Notes: generated from the sequence alone by a model not told the origin. Positions 23,372 through 35,504 are shown, counted from the first letter of the stretch. The stretch is 64,000 bases of DNA from Thinopyrum elongatum (GCA_011799875.1 CM022303.1:189831700-189895699), one strand, 5' to 3'. Made by a program: numbers and translations.

Positions 23372-24532
23372 TGTTGGGGTAATCTCGCGACATATGCCAG
23401 GGGGTGGCTTATCATGGATGGGGACAGGAGTACGTCGTCGGGCCCTGGAAGCGGGAGTGAGCGAGATCTCGAACGAACACGAGACTTACCCAGGTTCGGG
23501 GCTCTCCGAGGAGATAACACCCCTAGTCCTGCTCTGCGGGGTCTCCGCATGATGACTATGATCAATCTCGTAGCTACAAGCTTGCTCCTTGAGCTGTTTG
23601 CTAGAGGAAGGAGAAGGGCAAGGCTAGCCCTAGTGCTTCTCTTGCTATGTGTGTGTATAATGGCGTGGAAGATGAGCTGAACCCCTTGCATGGGCGAACC
23701 TGAGGGGTTTTATATAGGCCTACCCCCCAGGGGTACAATGGTAATTGGGCCGGGTGTAGGACCCGGATGTCAGCGTCTATGGGCGCCGGGTTCTCCGCCG
23801 GCTGCTGGGGCCCGCCGCTTGGTGGGTCTCGCCGGCTGCCGAGGATTTGGCCGACAGGTGGGGCCCGCCGCCTGCGGGCCACGCTGATTGCCTTTTGCTG
23901 TAGCCTCGCCCTTGATGATGATGGCCTCGTCGGGGGAGGCATGGCTACAGTCCGCCACCTGGTGGGCGTTCACTGTAGCCACACCCCGTCTCATCGGAGT
24001 AACGGTGCGTTGACTCCGAGTGGAGGGAGAGGCCGGCTGCTGGAAGCCGGTCTGTCGCTGAGGCCGCCTTCTTGAGGTGCGCCGTCTTCCGGTTGCTCAC
24101 GGAAATGTAGGGCCCGCTGCCTACGGGCCGTACCGACCGCCCGTCGTGGGAGCATGGTCCTGCTAACGAGGGCTGCGTCACGGGCCGCGTGGCTACAGTG
24201 CTTTGCCTGGCAGAGGGGTGTCCGCTTGGTCAGCCCGCCCTGTAGCCACGCCCCGCCGGGATTTAGGGGTACGGGTGGCCCTGTAGCCACACCTCATCTT
24301 ATCGTATTGAATGGGCGCAGACTCCGAGGGGAGGAGGGGCCGTTTGCTAGGACCCGGCTTCCCCCGAAGCTGCCTTCTGAGGGTACACCGCCATCTGGGA
24401 GTCGGCCTCTTGGGCCAGCCGGCCCAAGGGAGCCGGCGACTCGTCTGGGAGGCACAAGGGGCTTGGCTTGCCTTGTTGTCTTGAAATGCTATGGAGTGCT
24501 CGTGAGGCTACCCGTGGTCAATCCCTCCGACA
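23372..24532 (-). repeat. Gypsy 5' LTR, complete
   Basis: 1161 bp, + strand start TGTTGGGGTAATCTCGCGAC, end CCCTCCGACA. It is uninterrupted, including the site (after GGCTTATC, 23416) that corresponds to the inner Copia insertion in the other LTR. It is followed by the TTGAC target duplication. Confidence 0.93.
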
Positions 24533-24537
24533 TTGAC

Positions 24538-24641
24538 TCTAGTAAAACTCTTTGGGTGTTAGTCACATGGCGATGTGAACTATGGGTGTTAATCACATGG
24601 CGATGTGAACTAGATTATTGACTCTAGTGCCAGTGGGAGAC
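24538..24641 (+). repeat. Outer Copia 3' internal end: repeated PPT-proximal unit and polypurine tract
   Basis: Continues the element interrupted at 683. The unit TTAATCACATGGCGATGTGAACTAGA occurs three times with small changes: once left of the Gypsy insertion (about 648-676) and twice here (24558-24584 and 24589-24613). The purine tract AGTGGGAGA (24632-24640) precedes the LTR. Confidence 0.8.
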
Positions 24642-25959
24642 TGATGGAAATATGCCCTAGAGGCAATAATAATAGTTGTTATTATTATCTTTCCTTATTC
24701 ATGATAAAGGTTTATTATTCATGCTAGAATTGTATTGATCGGAAACTTAAATACATGTGTGGATACATAAACAAATACCATGTCCCTAGTAAGCCTCTAC
24801 TAGACTAGCTCGTTGATCAAAGATGGTTAAGGTTTCCTAACCATAGACATGTGTTGTCACTTGATAACAGGATCACATCATTAGGAGAATGATGTGATGG
24901 ACAAGACCCATCCGTTAGCTTAGCATATGATCGTTCAGTTTATTGCTATTTCTTTCTTAATGTCAAGTACATATTCCTTCGACTATGAGATCATGCAACT
25001 CTCGGATACCGAAGGAATACCTTGTGTGCTATCAAACATCACAACCTAACTGGGTGATCATAAAGATGCTCTACAGGTATCTCCGAAGGTGTCTATTGAG
25101 TTGGCATGGATCGAGATTAGAATTTGTCACTCCATGTATCGGAGAGGTATCTCTCGGCCCTCTCGGTAATACACATCACAAGAAGCTTGCAAGCAAAATG
25201 ACTAAGGAGTTAGTTACGAGATGATGTATTACGGAATGAGTAAAGAGACTTGCCGATAACACGATTGAACTAGGTATGAAGATACTGACGATCGAATCTC
25301 GGGCAAGTAACATACCGATAGACAAAGGGAATTACGTATGTTGTCATAAAGGTTCGACTGATAAAGATCTTCGTAGAATATGTAGGAACCAATATGGGCA
25401 TCTAGGTTCCGCTATTGGTTATTGACCGGAGAGGCGTCTCGGTCATGTCTACATCATTCTCGAACCCGTAGGGCCCGCATGCTTAACGTTCATTGACGAT
25501 ATAGTATTATATGAGTTATGTGATTTGGTGACCGAATGTTGTTCGGAATCTCGGATGAGATCACGGACATGACGAGGAGCTCCGGAATGGTCCGGAGGTA
25601 AGGATTGATATATAGGACGATGTTATTTGGACACCGAAAAGGTTTCGGAGTGTATTAGGTAGTCATCGGATCACCGGAAGGGGTTCCGGGAAGCCCCGGG
25701 AGGTTAATGGGCCTTATGGGCCAAGAGGGGGAACACACCAGCCCACAAGGGGCTGGCGCACCCCTTCCCTTGGCCCCTAGCCCTAGGGATTGAAAGGGGG
25801 AGGGCTAGCCCCTCTTTCCTTCCCTCCACCTAAGAGGAAGGAAAGGGGGGCGACACCTCCTCCTGCCTTACCCCCGCAGGCATACAAGGAAGGGGGGCGC
25901 TAGAGGGCAAGAGCCCAAGGGGGCCGGCCGGACACCCTTGGGGCACCTCCTGGCTGCCT

Positions 25960-26023
<64 letters not shown>

Positions 26024-26447
26024 GGGGGCGCCACACAAGACCAAGACAATCTCTTAGCCGTGTGCGGCGTCCCTCTCCACAGTTTAGTCCTCCGTCTAGT
26101 TTTCCGCAGTGCACGGCGAAGCCCTGCAGGAACGAATTCACCATCACCATCACCACGCCGTCGTGCTGCCAGAACTCATCTTCTACTTTGCTCGTCTTGC
26201 TAGATCAAGAAGGCGAGGACGTCATCGAGCTGAACGTGTGCTGAACGCGGAGGTGCCGTACATTCGGTACTTGATCGGTTGGATCGCGAAGGTGTTTGAC
26301 TACATAAACCGCGTTAATAAACGCTTCCGCTTTAGGGTCTATGAGGGTACGTATACACACTCTCCCCTCTCGTAACTATGCATCTCCATGGACAGATCTT
26401 GCGTGTGCGTAGAATTTTTTTTGTTTTCCATGCTACGTTACCCAACA
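24642..26447 (+). repeat. 3' LTR of outer Angela/WIS-type Copia element
   Basis: 1806 bp from TGATGGAAATATGCCCTAGA to GTTACCCAACA. Length and sequence layout fit Angela/WIS/BARE LTRs (GGAGAATGATGTGATGGACA at 24883-24902, the CCGGAGGTAAGGAT box near 25590). The element's 5' half lies outside the window, so its target duplication cannot be checked. The first base of the expected TGTTGG is changed (TGATGG). Confidence 0.88.
25963..26020. repeat. (TA)29 microsatellite at the LTR TATA box
   Basis: 58 bp of uninterrupted TA dinucleotide at the place where Angela-type LTRs have CCTATATATA before the transcription start, so the promoter TATA box appears to have expanded. Confidence 0.9.
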
Positions 26448-27711
26448 CGCGCCGCTCCACATTGAAGGCGGCTCAGGGCGGACGCGACCTCTCACTGCCT
26501 TCGACACTAAAGCGGTGTGTCGGTCGAGGGCGCCGCCCACTGCACGCCTGGCTGAACACGCCTCCTCGCGCATTCAAACACCTCGATTAAACCCGCGTGG
26601 AAGCCGAGAAACCTAGTCCGGCCACACGTTCGTTCATGAGCGGGCCGACATTAAACGCAACGCCGACCAAGCTCCTCCCGTCCGCCCTCGATTTAAATGA
26701 GGCTAGGCGTCGGGCAAGAATCGCACCACTCCGCCGCTCCCCATCCCCTTCTTCCACCATTTTCTCCATTCTTTCGATGGTGTCCAGTGAGCAGGAAGAG
26801 TAGTTCTCTGACATAAAAGCGGGCTGGGTGGCCCGCTGAGCCGGCTGGATACGAGCGAGGAAGCTCGCTGCTCCACCTCACTCGCCTAGCCCGACGGAGT
26901 CAGTTGCCGCCCCAAGCCGGCATGGCGGAGAGCACCGCAGCACGGGCATCGTCGCTGTCGTTGACGACGCCGCATTGTCCCACGCCTCCTGTGCCTGCAG
27001 TCGCGCCTCCATGCAGACAGAGACAGAAGCCGGGTGCGCGGAGATCGACGAGTTGGTGGGCAACGCGTTCATGTCCGCCGCCATCATCGAGGAGAAGTAG
27101 AACACGGGAGGCCGCCGTCGCTTGGGTCGCTTGAAGGCCACCGCCGAGGCGACGCCGACACACACAGCCGGTGTCCTGCCCGGTTCTTCTTCAGCACAGA
27201 TTATCATCGACCACGCATGGGCTCCACAGAAGCGGAGGTTCCCCCTTCCCCTCCCGCTGAAGTATCAGCCAGCGGTTCCACTCCGATGAGCGGTGGGGAA
27301 GCGGGTCGTACTTTGCGCTGAAGCATATATACCTCCGGGGCTCCCGGCAGTCCGGTGATCAGGCTGCCAGACATGAGGAAGACAAAGGGATCCGCGGGTG
27401 ACCATTTAGATTAGGTATTAATTATACCTCCAGAGCCGGACTAGCACCACTTAGTTGATGTAAATGTAATAAAATCCGTCATGTTTATATAAATATCTGG
27501 CATTTTTATATGAATTCCGTCATGTTTAGATGAATCCGGCCGTGTTTGCACAAATTCCGTCCAGTTGGTTCGAGTTGTTGTCAAAATGTATGCGGCTACG
27601 GTTAGATGGCGTCCTACCGCATCCGTGTCCGCGGACTGGTCTCTCCCTGTTCACAGACAGATGCGGGAGGAAATTTGCGGGTCACCGTTGGAGATGCCCT
27701 TACTCAGTTTG
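26448..27711. mobile_element. Unclassified DNA-transposon relic, 5' end cut by outer Copia
   Basis: A GC-rich stretch (26448-27330) then an AT-rich tail ends GGTCACCGTTGGAGATGCCC. The CCGTTGGAGATGCCC end and the internal TGTCCGCGGAC motif are common in grass non-autonomous transposons, and a similar end in opposite orientation occurs at 43391. A short coding-like stretch (EIDELVGNAFMSAAIIEEK at about 27039-27097, then stop) may be a captured or ancestral ORF relic. I cannot name the superfamily. The outer Copia LTR ends inside it. Confidence 0.45.
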
Positions 27712-27959
27712 TTGAAAGAGAAATAATAATTCATAATTAGCAATATTGACCATTTGATTACATATACAATGGTAGCGTGTATGAAATCATGCGTGTATGA
27801 AAATATTGCAGCAAAGAGTACAAGATTTTTCCCCGCAAAAAAAAAGAGTACAAGATTTTGAGAAAATGGTATTTTTCCCCACATGAAGATTGGAGGATGG
27901 AAGAGAACAACCTGCTACAGCAGGTTAAAGTACAAACGAAAATAGCTAAACACAACTCA
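27712..27959. other. AT-rich low-copy stretch with a 13-bp retroposition scar
   Basis: No gene seen. The 17-bp direct repeat AAAGAGTACAAGATTTT (27813-27829 and 27843-27859) flanks only TCCCCGCAAAAAA. This is the form of a severely 5'-truncated poly(A) retroposon with its target duplication. Confidence 0.6.
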
Positions 27960-27972
27960 TGTTTGGTGCTCT

Positions 27973-29723
27973 CCCTCGAAACAGGCTTTCGCCCCGCTTT
28001 ATAAATAAAGCAACGAACCACAGTACACGGCCGAAGGATACAATGGTGGGGAAGGCCCCTTACAAAGCAGATCAGAAGATACAACATGAGCCTAGAACAA
28101 GCCAAACACCTCGCCAAGGCACAAACAAAGACCCCTGAGCTCAATGACAACGCCCCCAAGAGGGTGACGGTGCGAAGCGTCGCAGCTGCCGAGTCTGAGA
28201 ACAGACAAAGGTTTTCACCTTGAGCCCTGGGACAAGGACGAGATCCACGACGCCGTCTTCAATAAGCAAGCGGCACCCACGGGCGTCGCCGTCGTCGGCG
28301 CCAGAAGCGCGAGCTTTCACTCAGACACTCGCGTGCACCACCAAGAGGAGTCCCGACCACCACCTCAACGAGAGCCAACTTGTCCGCCCTAGATCTGGGC
28401 ACTGCCAGAGCAGGCATGAACCTCCCGCCACTACATCCCTAGTCGCCCACGACCAAAAGATGGAGCCACCACCGCCACCACGAAGCCTGCCGGAAAGCCA
28501 TCCGTGGAGCCCTCCGTCCGGGACCGCCGTCCCGGCATCCATGCCCCCAGGCACCACCGACCATCCACGTCATGACCGCCCAACCACAGAGGTAAGAGCG
28601 AAAGGGACCACCTTTCACTCCTAGCCCAGCATCAACCACCGGGTTTGGGTCGGCACCTCCACAGTAGGAAGCGCCCACGTCTGTATCCCCAACCTGTCCC
28701 GGTGGGCCGGGGGGGGGGGGACAACCCAGTGACTACCGACGGCCACCGCCGAGCACACTCGAACGCCGCCATGAGCATGGTCAATGGTGCCGCTCCGTAC
28801 GACGACACATCAACGCCCGGAGAGCAACCCTCGGACCGACACCATAAACAAGCGCCAAGCAGGAAGGGCACAACGCGAAGGCATCCAACGCGGACCAAGT
28901 CAACCCCCCGTACCTGCGCACCGTCAGGCGTCGTCCACCACCACGATCTAGATCTGCATCGCCCACCGAAACGTCAGCAACCCGGATCACACCGCCGCCG
29001 AACCAGAGCAGCCATGCCGCCCCGTCACCTCCCGCGAGCACCTCCCGGACCGCACCTGACCTCACCTACCCGGAACGCCTGCTCCGACTTGCCTCGGGCC
29101 CAAATCCGGCCTGCCCGAGCACAAACCCTAGGTCACAGCCACCCCCGACGCAAGAGCGTCGCCGACCTAAACCTAGGAGAAGGGAGGCCACCTCCACACC
29201 CCGCACCCGCCGTCATGCCGAATCGACGTGCCGCGATCAAGCCGACAACCAGCGCCACCACCATGAGCTGCCCCCGCCTAGAAGAACAGTCAGGAGCAGC
29301 AGGGAGCCCCCTGCCGGAGGCAGCTGCCGCCAACCGAGGGGAACACCAGCCTGGGCCAACAGCAGCCGCCGGAGGGCAGGCCCGCGCCACCCGGATCGCC
29401 AGCGCCGAGATCTGGCCCCGCCAGAACGAGGGCCGCGGCCACCACGGGCGCGCCCCGCGCAGCCATCCACGCAGACACCAGGGGCCACAGCGGCCGTGGG
29501 ACACGCACGGGAGCCCGCCGTCGCGCCACCACCAGCCGGGAAGACCGCCCGCGCCGATCTCGCCAGCAGAGGGGAGGAAGGGTCCCGCCGCCGCCGCCGC
29601 CGCCGACCGGGCTTTGCCCGACGGCGGCGAGGCGGAGAGGAGGGAGGGGGTCACGGGGCCGGCGGCGCTAGGGTTTCCCTCCCGGTCACCGCGGGAGCGA
29701 CGCGGGAGGGGTGGGTGGGGAGC
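27973..29723 (-). mobile_element. Non-LTR (LINE-type) element, non-coding, with 13-bp target duplication
   Basis: 1751 bp flanked by the direct repeat TGTTTGGTGCTCT (27960-27972 and 29724-29736). In the minus direction it starts GC-rich with CACCCCTCCCGCG and an AAACCCTAGCG segment, stays above 60 percent GC for 1.4 kb, and ends TTTATAAAGCGGGGCGAAAG followed by CCTGTTTCGAGGG. That 3' end is common in grass non-LTR repeats. Long open frames on both strands (for example 28645-29748 and 29133-29654) are low-complexity Pro/Arg/Gly-rich readings with no RT or endonuclease motifs, so it looks like a 5' leader joined to a 3' end. Confidence 0.65.
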
Positions 29724-30739
29724 TGTTTGGTGCTCTTATACCACCTAAGTGATAAGTTGAACTGTTGGAGCATCTTAAAAGAGCTCAAGAAATGTACTCT
29801 TATCATGTGCATATATTGCACCACGACGCGTCCACCATCTATCCGGCGAACCCATATTTCTATCAACCATCCCGAATCAAGATCCCAGTCCTCAATCACA
29901 ACTTGATGTAAATATACATAAACTATTCGTAGCATATGTTGGCTTCTAGTTCAAGGCATTTTTCCTAGGTTTACATCACCTGAAAGATAGGGCCAGCTCA
30001 AGGCAACGGGAGGGAGGAGTAACAAGATGGAGTGGCAACGGGTGGAACATAGCTATACGTGACGGGGAAAGAAATATTGTGTGTTGGTTGTTGCTTGATC
30101 AAGGTCCTCGTCTTCCACTTGCAGCTTGCAAGTGGCTGCATTAAGTATTTTGGACGTGGACACCATCTCAGTGACTGCATTGAGTACTGCAATGTGTAGA
30201 AGTATCTAGTACCGTATCATATATCTTTGGTGATGCCATCGATAATTCCAGGCACTCGAAATGTGAGTATTGCTTGCCAACTTCGAAATGGTCATTTTTG
30301 GTCCAAGCTTGTCCATGATCTAACTTGCTAGTGAAGTATTTATGTATTGCCACTATGTTAGCATGTGGTATATATCTATGTTCACCCCTGGTTAATGGTT
30401 GCACTATAACTCTATAGCATCTCTCTTAGCTGTAGGGCAGACTTCTGCTGAAATTTGCACCAACATATAGTCTTATTTGGATGTGACCCATGTGGATCCT
30501 CTACTGGGATGTCATCAGAGGCCATATTTGGTAAGTTTCTCTGTTGCTTATTAGCTCAGAGCTTTAATACCTGAAAAGGACAGGATTCCAACTACCAACA
30601 TTTTCAAAAAGGATTCCAACTACCCAAATGTCCTGTCCATTTCTTTCCACAGATGCGCTGCCCTTTCTCTTATTTCAAGGCGCAGGATACTTGTAGTTAC
30701 AAGTGCCATCCTTTCAAACTTTATTCGTTGAAAACACAC

Positions 30740-32281
30740 TTTTTTTTTTTGAAAAGGGGGATATCCCCGGCCTCTGCATCAGGGCGATGCATGCAGCCAT
30801 ATATATTATTAATAGTGCAAAATCCAGCAGTCGAACATCATCGACCCGGAAAAAAAGCGAAAAACAAACCCTAAGACCGTATACCTCGCCACAGTAACTC
30901 CTCAAGATAGCCACTAACCCTATGATACAAGACACAACATAAACGAAAAATACACAACTCCTAGGCTACGCCTTCAAGAAGGAATCGCCGCACGTGCGCC
31001 GATGATGGCGAGTCCACCACAAGGTTGAACTTCGGATTTTCATCCCCAAAGCAAAGTTTCAGTCCACCACCTTCAACAAGGACACGACGCAAGCGCGCGA
31101 CGACATAGCCCTATCAGAGATATTGTGTTTCCACCGGAGTGCATAAGCTCGTCGTTGAAGCCGTCTGTACCATCCGCCCTTATCCGGCTACCGATGCCTC
31201 GATAGCTGGATACCTCTGGAGGAGACAACGGAAGACAAAGACGTCCCATACCGCCTGCCTCCCGCTACCATCGCACCACTTTCGATCCAACAACAACAGG
31301 CTAAACTTGACACCTCCGCCAGAGCCACCGTGCATCACCTGTCGGCAACAGGCAAGACTTGACGTCTCCATATAAGACGTCGTGCGTAGCATCCGCCGGT
31401 AGTACATCCACCGGTGGCTTCACCTGCCGACGACAAGCACCGCCCGACAACTCCGAAAGAGGCACATGTGTCACCTGCCGAGCCGCATCGAATCCGATAT
31501 GTTGATGGAAGGGACGTTCCATACCGCCACCAGCCTCAGAAGGCCGTCACCATCTCGAGATCCGGACTCCGAGTCGCCCACACGACCCCGGAGTCCGCCG
31601 CCGTTGAAGAAGAGGGACCGCCGCCCCGATTCCGGGCGCTACAGGGAGGACACACCGTCGCGCAGGCCTCTGTCGTCGCCCATACAATGGTAACCGCAGC
31701 CGCGATCCCGCATCAAGCGCCGTCGACGCCGGAGAAAGCTGCGGCCGCCACGCGCATCCTGCGAAGAGCCCGGACACGGGATCCCAAGATCCGCCGCCAC
31801 CGGCGCCGCCACAAGGACCCACCACCTGGCCAGTCAACCCCGGCGGAGGGGACGCCGCCACCACCATGGTCAGATCCGGGCCTGCCGTCGCCATCGCCAC
31901 CGCCAAGACCGGATCCGGGCTGAACGCCGCCGCCGCCACCGCCACCGGCCACGCCCAGCCCCACCTTCATCTTCTAGCCACGTCCAGCCGACCGCACACG
32001 CTACGCGTAGCCGATCTCCACCCGCGCCGCCAAGCGCCGCCGCCGGGAGCCGCCGCGCCACTGTGCCTTGGATCCGCATGACGTCATCGCCGAAGCCGTC
32101 GTCCCGCGCCGCACGACATCGAGCGAGGAGAAGGGAAATCCCCGCCGCCGCCTACGCCGACCGGATCGGCGGCGCACACCGGCGGCGGCGAAGGAGGGAG
32201 CTGGGAGGCGGCGGCGAGCTCCGGCGGCTAGGGTTCGCCCCCTCGGTCGCTCGCGGGAGCGACGCGAGAGGGCTACGCGAG
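30740..32281 (-). mobile_element. Poly(A) non-LTR element in copy A
   Basis: On the + strand it opens with an 11-T run (30740-30750) and GAAAAGGGGGATATCCCCGG, the reverse complement of a grass non-LTR 3' end. In the minus direction it starts with a GC-rich segment (CTCCCGCGAGCGACCGAGG, then AACCCTAGCCGCCGG) resembling the 5' end of the element at 27973-29723. Copy B lacks it between 44800 and 44820, which confirms an insertion. There is no RT or endonuclease coding and the target duplication is not clear. Confidence 0.65.
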
Positions 32282-33120
32282 TATAGGACAGTATTGTTTC
32301 TTTCTTGTTAACTTCCGAAGAGGGCCGCTTATTCGCCTACTTCCTACGTAAAGCAATGGCAAATTTTATAAATCACAAACTGACTGTGTAGGTCACCCGA
32401 TCCAAGATAGCACGATTGCCAGCTCTGCATGCACATGTGTACATCATGCATGTAGTACATCTCGAAACATAAAAATATACTTCATACGCTTCTACATCGA
32501 TCTATACGTATTCTAGTAGTGCAAGTGGCACTGTGTTTATAATTGTGTAGTGACTATAGTCAACATTCATTTAGATACTGGTGAATTCAATGCTCGCAAA
32601 CTTGGAATATTTTGGTGAATGAGACTTGAACTGCCGAGTGGATTGTAGCATGCCTACACCTCACGATGACTTTGGAGCAAATTGCAAATATTTACCTATG
32701 GGTCAGGTAGCTTCGAGACGTAAAAAATAAGTAGATTTGCTCTGAACCTAGCCGGCCTTCACCATTCTTGGTGAATATGTAAACCTTTGGTCAACTCGTT
32801 TGCTTAGTTATATTTGTCTCATGACAGGGAACCACGCGTGCAGCTGGCATTTTGCTGGATTTGAAGTTTTATAAATCAGTAACTACTCATGTAATAACAA
32901 GCAAAAGTTGACCTCGCAGAATCGCAACTACTCATAGAATCGCTTACACTACACACTCTTGCCTCAAAACAAAACCACAAATCGTCAACTGTCAAGGCTG
33001 TACGCCCCATTTTATTATACAGCTGAAACATCTACGGAAACATGTACAATAACTGTCAACTGTCGAGGCTACACGCCAATAATCCCATACTTTCTTGCAA
33101 TGAAAAGATCTAATAAGACA

Positions 33121-33278
33121 TGTTAGAAGGGATAGAGGGGGATTGGTGGAATAGTTGATGTATTGCTTGAGCCTCGTGGGCATATATATAGGAGTACAAT
33201 AACCAACTTGGAGTACAAGACATGGCAGGAACAAATCCTAGTCTATCTCGTCTTTCCTAATAATCAATATACTCAACA
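33121..33278 (-). repeat. 3' LTR of short-LTR element (intact copy)
   Basis: 158 bp with a TATATATAGG box at 33183-33192. It matches the split LTR 35363-35504 plus 38940-38955 over its full length. Confidence 0.85.
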
Positions 33279-35362
33279 TCCCCCGCAGTCACAACGGTAG
33301 CGACGCTGACGGTGAGACTGGAGAAGAATCCGAAGGCAAGCCGACGGACACCCCCCCACAGTCGTGATGGTCGATGCATCGCGGAAGTCGTGGCTGGAGT
33401 GGAACCCGACGGGGTTGCTCAAGCAAGACGGTAGCCATTTGTGCTGTTTGTCGAGGTAGCCGAGAGCGTAGGGTGGTGTAGCCGTGGTCAAGGTGGCCAT
33501 GCGAAGAACGTCGTGGTCGATTTTGAGTCGGGGTAGCCAGTGTCGAGGAAGCCGCCGTGGAGCCGCGGGCGCAAGGAGGCGCCGAGTTAGTCATGGGCGC
33601 AGTAGTGTCGAAGTAGTGGTGCGCCGGGGAGAAGACGTTGTTGACGACACGTCGCGCCAGGGTTGCCAAGCCCGGGGACACATCGTAGACGAAGGCACGC
33701 ACCGGTGTTGCCAGCACCGGGCATGCGTAGACGGACGAATACGAAGTTGGTGAAGCGCCGCACCAGGCTTGCCAGGCCCGGGGACACGTCGTGGACGAAG
33801 GCACGCTTCGATGTTGCCAGCACCGGGCATGCGTAGACTGGGACCTGGACGAGCTGTACGCCATGTCGGAGAAGTCGGAGAGGCCAGCAGAGAAGGACTC
33901 GACGACGGTATCGGCGCCAATTGGCGCGGGGCCAATGTCGCCCGCGGTTGTCGGAGTAGACGAAGTGGTCGGGGTAGATGACGACGACGCTGGCGACAGG
34001 CTGGTGCTGGACGAAGACGAAGGAGGTGGACGGGCGGCGGCGGCTGCTACGAGGGTAGCGGCGGTGGCGGCCTGACGGCGGCGGCTAGGTTAGGAGCGTG
34101 GCAGCGATGCTCGAAGTAGGCGAGGAACCCGACAACGTGACGAACACCGGCGCGGGCAGTGGCGTTCCCGCACCGAGGGAGACGGCGCGGTGCATACCAC
34201 AGGAAGTCGACGCGCTGGGACGACGGAGTGGACCGCAGGCCGCAGCGCTACGGCTCGAAGGGGCGACGCAGCGGCGGCTGGCAGGTCGGGGCGACGGCGG
34301 GGACCGCGGGCCACGACACTATGGCCCGAACGGGTGGCGCGGCGGTGGAGCGCGGGTCGATGCAACCGCGGGGACGGCCTCGGGCGGTGGCAGTGACCGT
34401 GTTCCGCAGTGCTACAGCCCGAAGAGGCGGTGTAGCGGCGGTTCACAGGTCGGGAGCAGCCGCGTGGAGAACCACTAGCCGGGGGCGAGGGCCCGACGGG
34501 AGGCGGCGTGGACCGCGTGCCGCGGCGCGATAACCCTAAGGGCGACGCAAAGGCGCGGCGGCTACGAGGGTAGCCGGCGGGAGGATCTCGGGGCGGCGGC
34601 GTGGGCCGCGGGCCTCGACGCGACAGCCCGAAGGGGCGTTGGCGGGAGTGGCACGCGGGTTGGGGCCGCCGGCGAGAAGACCTCGAGCGGCGACGCAGCG
34701 GTCCGATGGGACGACGCGACGGCAACATGTGGCTCGATCGGCGGTAGGCGCATGCTCGAGGACGTGCTTGGCGAAGACAGGCACGTGATCGGTTGATCAG
34801 ACCGACGGCGGCGCTGGACACACCACGGCGGGGACGACGCGCAGATCGGAGTCGATGGCGACGTTATCGGTGATGTCCCGGGCGATGACAACGAAGACGG
34901 ACCGGCGATGGAGACCGCGCGGACGAGCGGCCGGCAGCGACGCATGAAGGCGTCCCTTGGGCGGCGCATGCAGCCTTGCCGCGCGGGTGATGACGAAGCG
35001 GCCGGTGTAGTCGACGCCGATGTCGGAGTAGAGGCGCGGGGGTCGACGGCGGCGGCGGACGACGCAAATCGATCAAGCATAGATCGGAAAACCAAAAAGA
35101 AAACGCCGATCAAGATGACCGGCGGGAAAGAGAAAAATCCGGAGCAAGGGCTCGGGAAAAAGACTCTCTAGGGCAGCCGGTCAACATGACCGGCGGACAA
35201 ACCCTAGATACGGGCGACGCGGCCCCCGGCGGCGGTCATTGAGACCGACCACCCAGGGGCGGTGCGGCCCCCGGCGGCGGTCATTGAGACCGACCGCCCG
35301 GGGGCGGCGCGGGGGTGCGGAAGCGGCGGCGGCTAGGGTTTAGATCGGTTAGGCTGATACCA

Positions 35363-35504
35363 TGTTAGAAGTGATAGAGGGGGATTGGTGGAATAGTTGA
35401 TGTATTGCTTGAGCCTCGTGGGCATATATATAAAAGTACAATGACCAACTTAAAGTAAAAGACAAAGCAGGAACAAATCCTAGTCTATCTCGTCTTTCCT
35501 AATA
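35363..35504 (-). repeat. 5' LTR of short-LTR element, proximal 142 bp
   Basis: Matches 33121-33262 and stops at CCTAATA. The last 16 bp of the LTR (ATCAATATACTCAACA) lie at 38940-38955 on the far side of the Helitron. Confidence 0.85.

Larger units (their letters stand above)
684..24532 (-). mobile_element. Ty3/Gypsy LTR retrotransposon, Tat lineage, with antisense ORF (itself interrupted)
   Basis: Complete Gypsy element on the minus strand with 5-bp target duplications TTGAC (679-683 and 24533-24537). Its 5' LTR is 23372-24532 and its 3' LTR is 684-725 plus 10600-11717, split by the Copia element 726-10594. With the insert removed, the element is about 14 kb with an 11.65-kb interior. Gene order in its own direction is PBS, gag, protease, RT, RNase H, a second (archaeal-type) RNase H, integrase, then a long downstream region with a spliced gene on the opposite strand, then the PPT. 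Two RNase H modules plus an extra ORF between pol and the 3' LTR are hallmarks of Tat elements such as RIRE2, Grande and Retand. The two LTRs differ at about 50 of 1118 compared sites by eye, mostly transitions. Both coding units contain stops, so this copy is non-functional. Confidence 0.93.

Noticed and set aside
28645..29748. 367-codon + strand open frame
   Set aside because: Pro/Arg/His-rich reading of a GC-rich non-LTR element bounded by a 13-bp target duplication; no family motif.
34090..35113. Ser/Pro/Arg-rich minus-strand frames of 180-240 codons
   Set aside because: Interior of the short-LTR element. Overlapping frames on both strands are open because of high GC, and no gag or pol motif was seen. 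A true gag-like ORF cannot be fully excluded.
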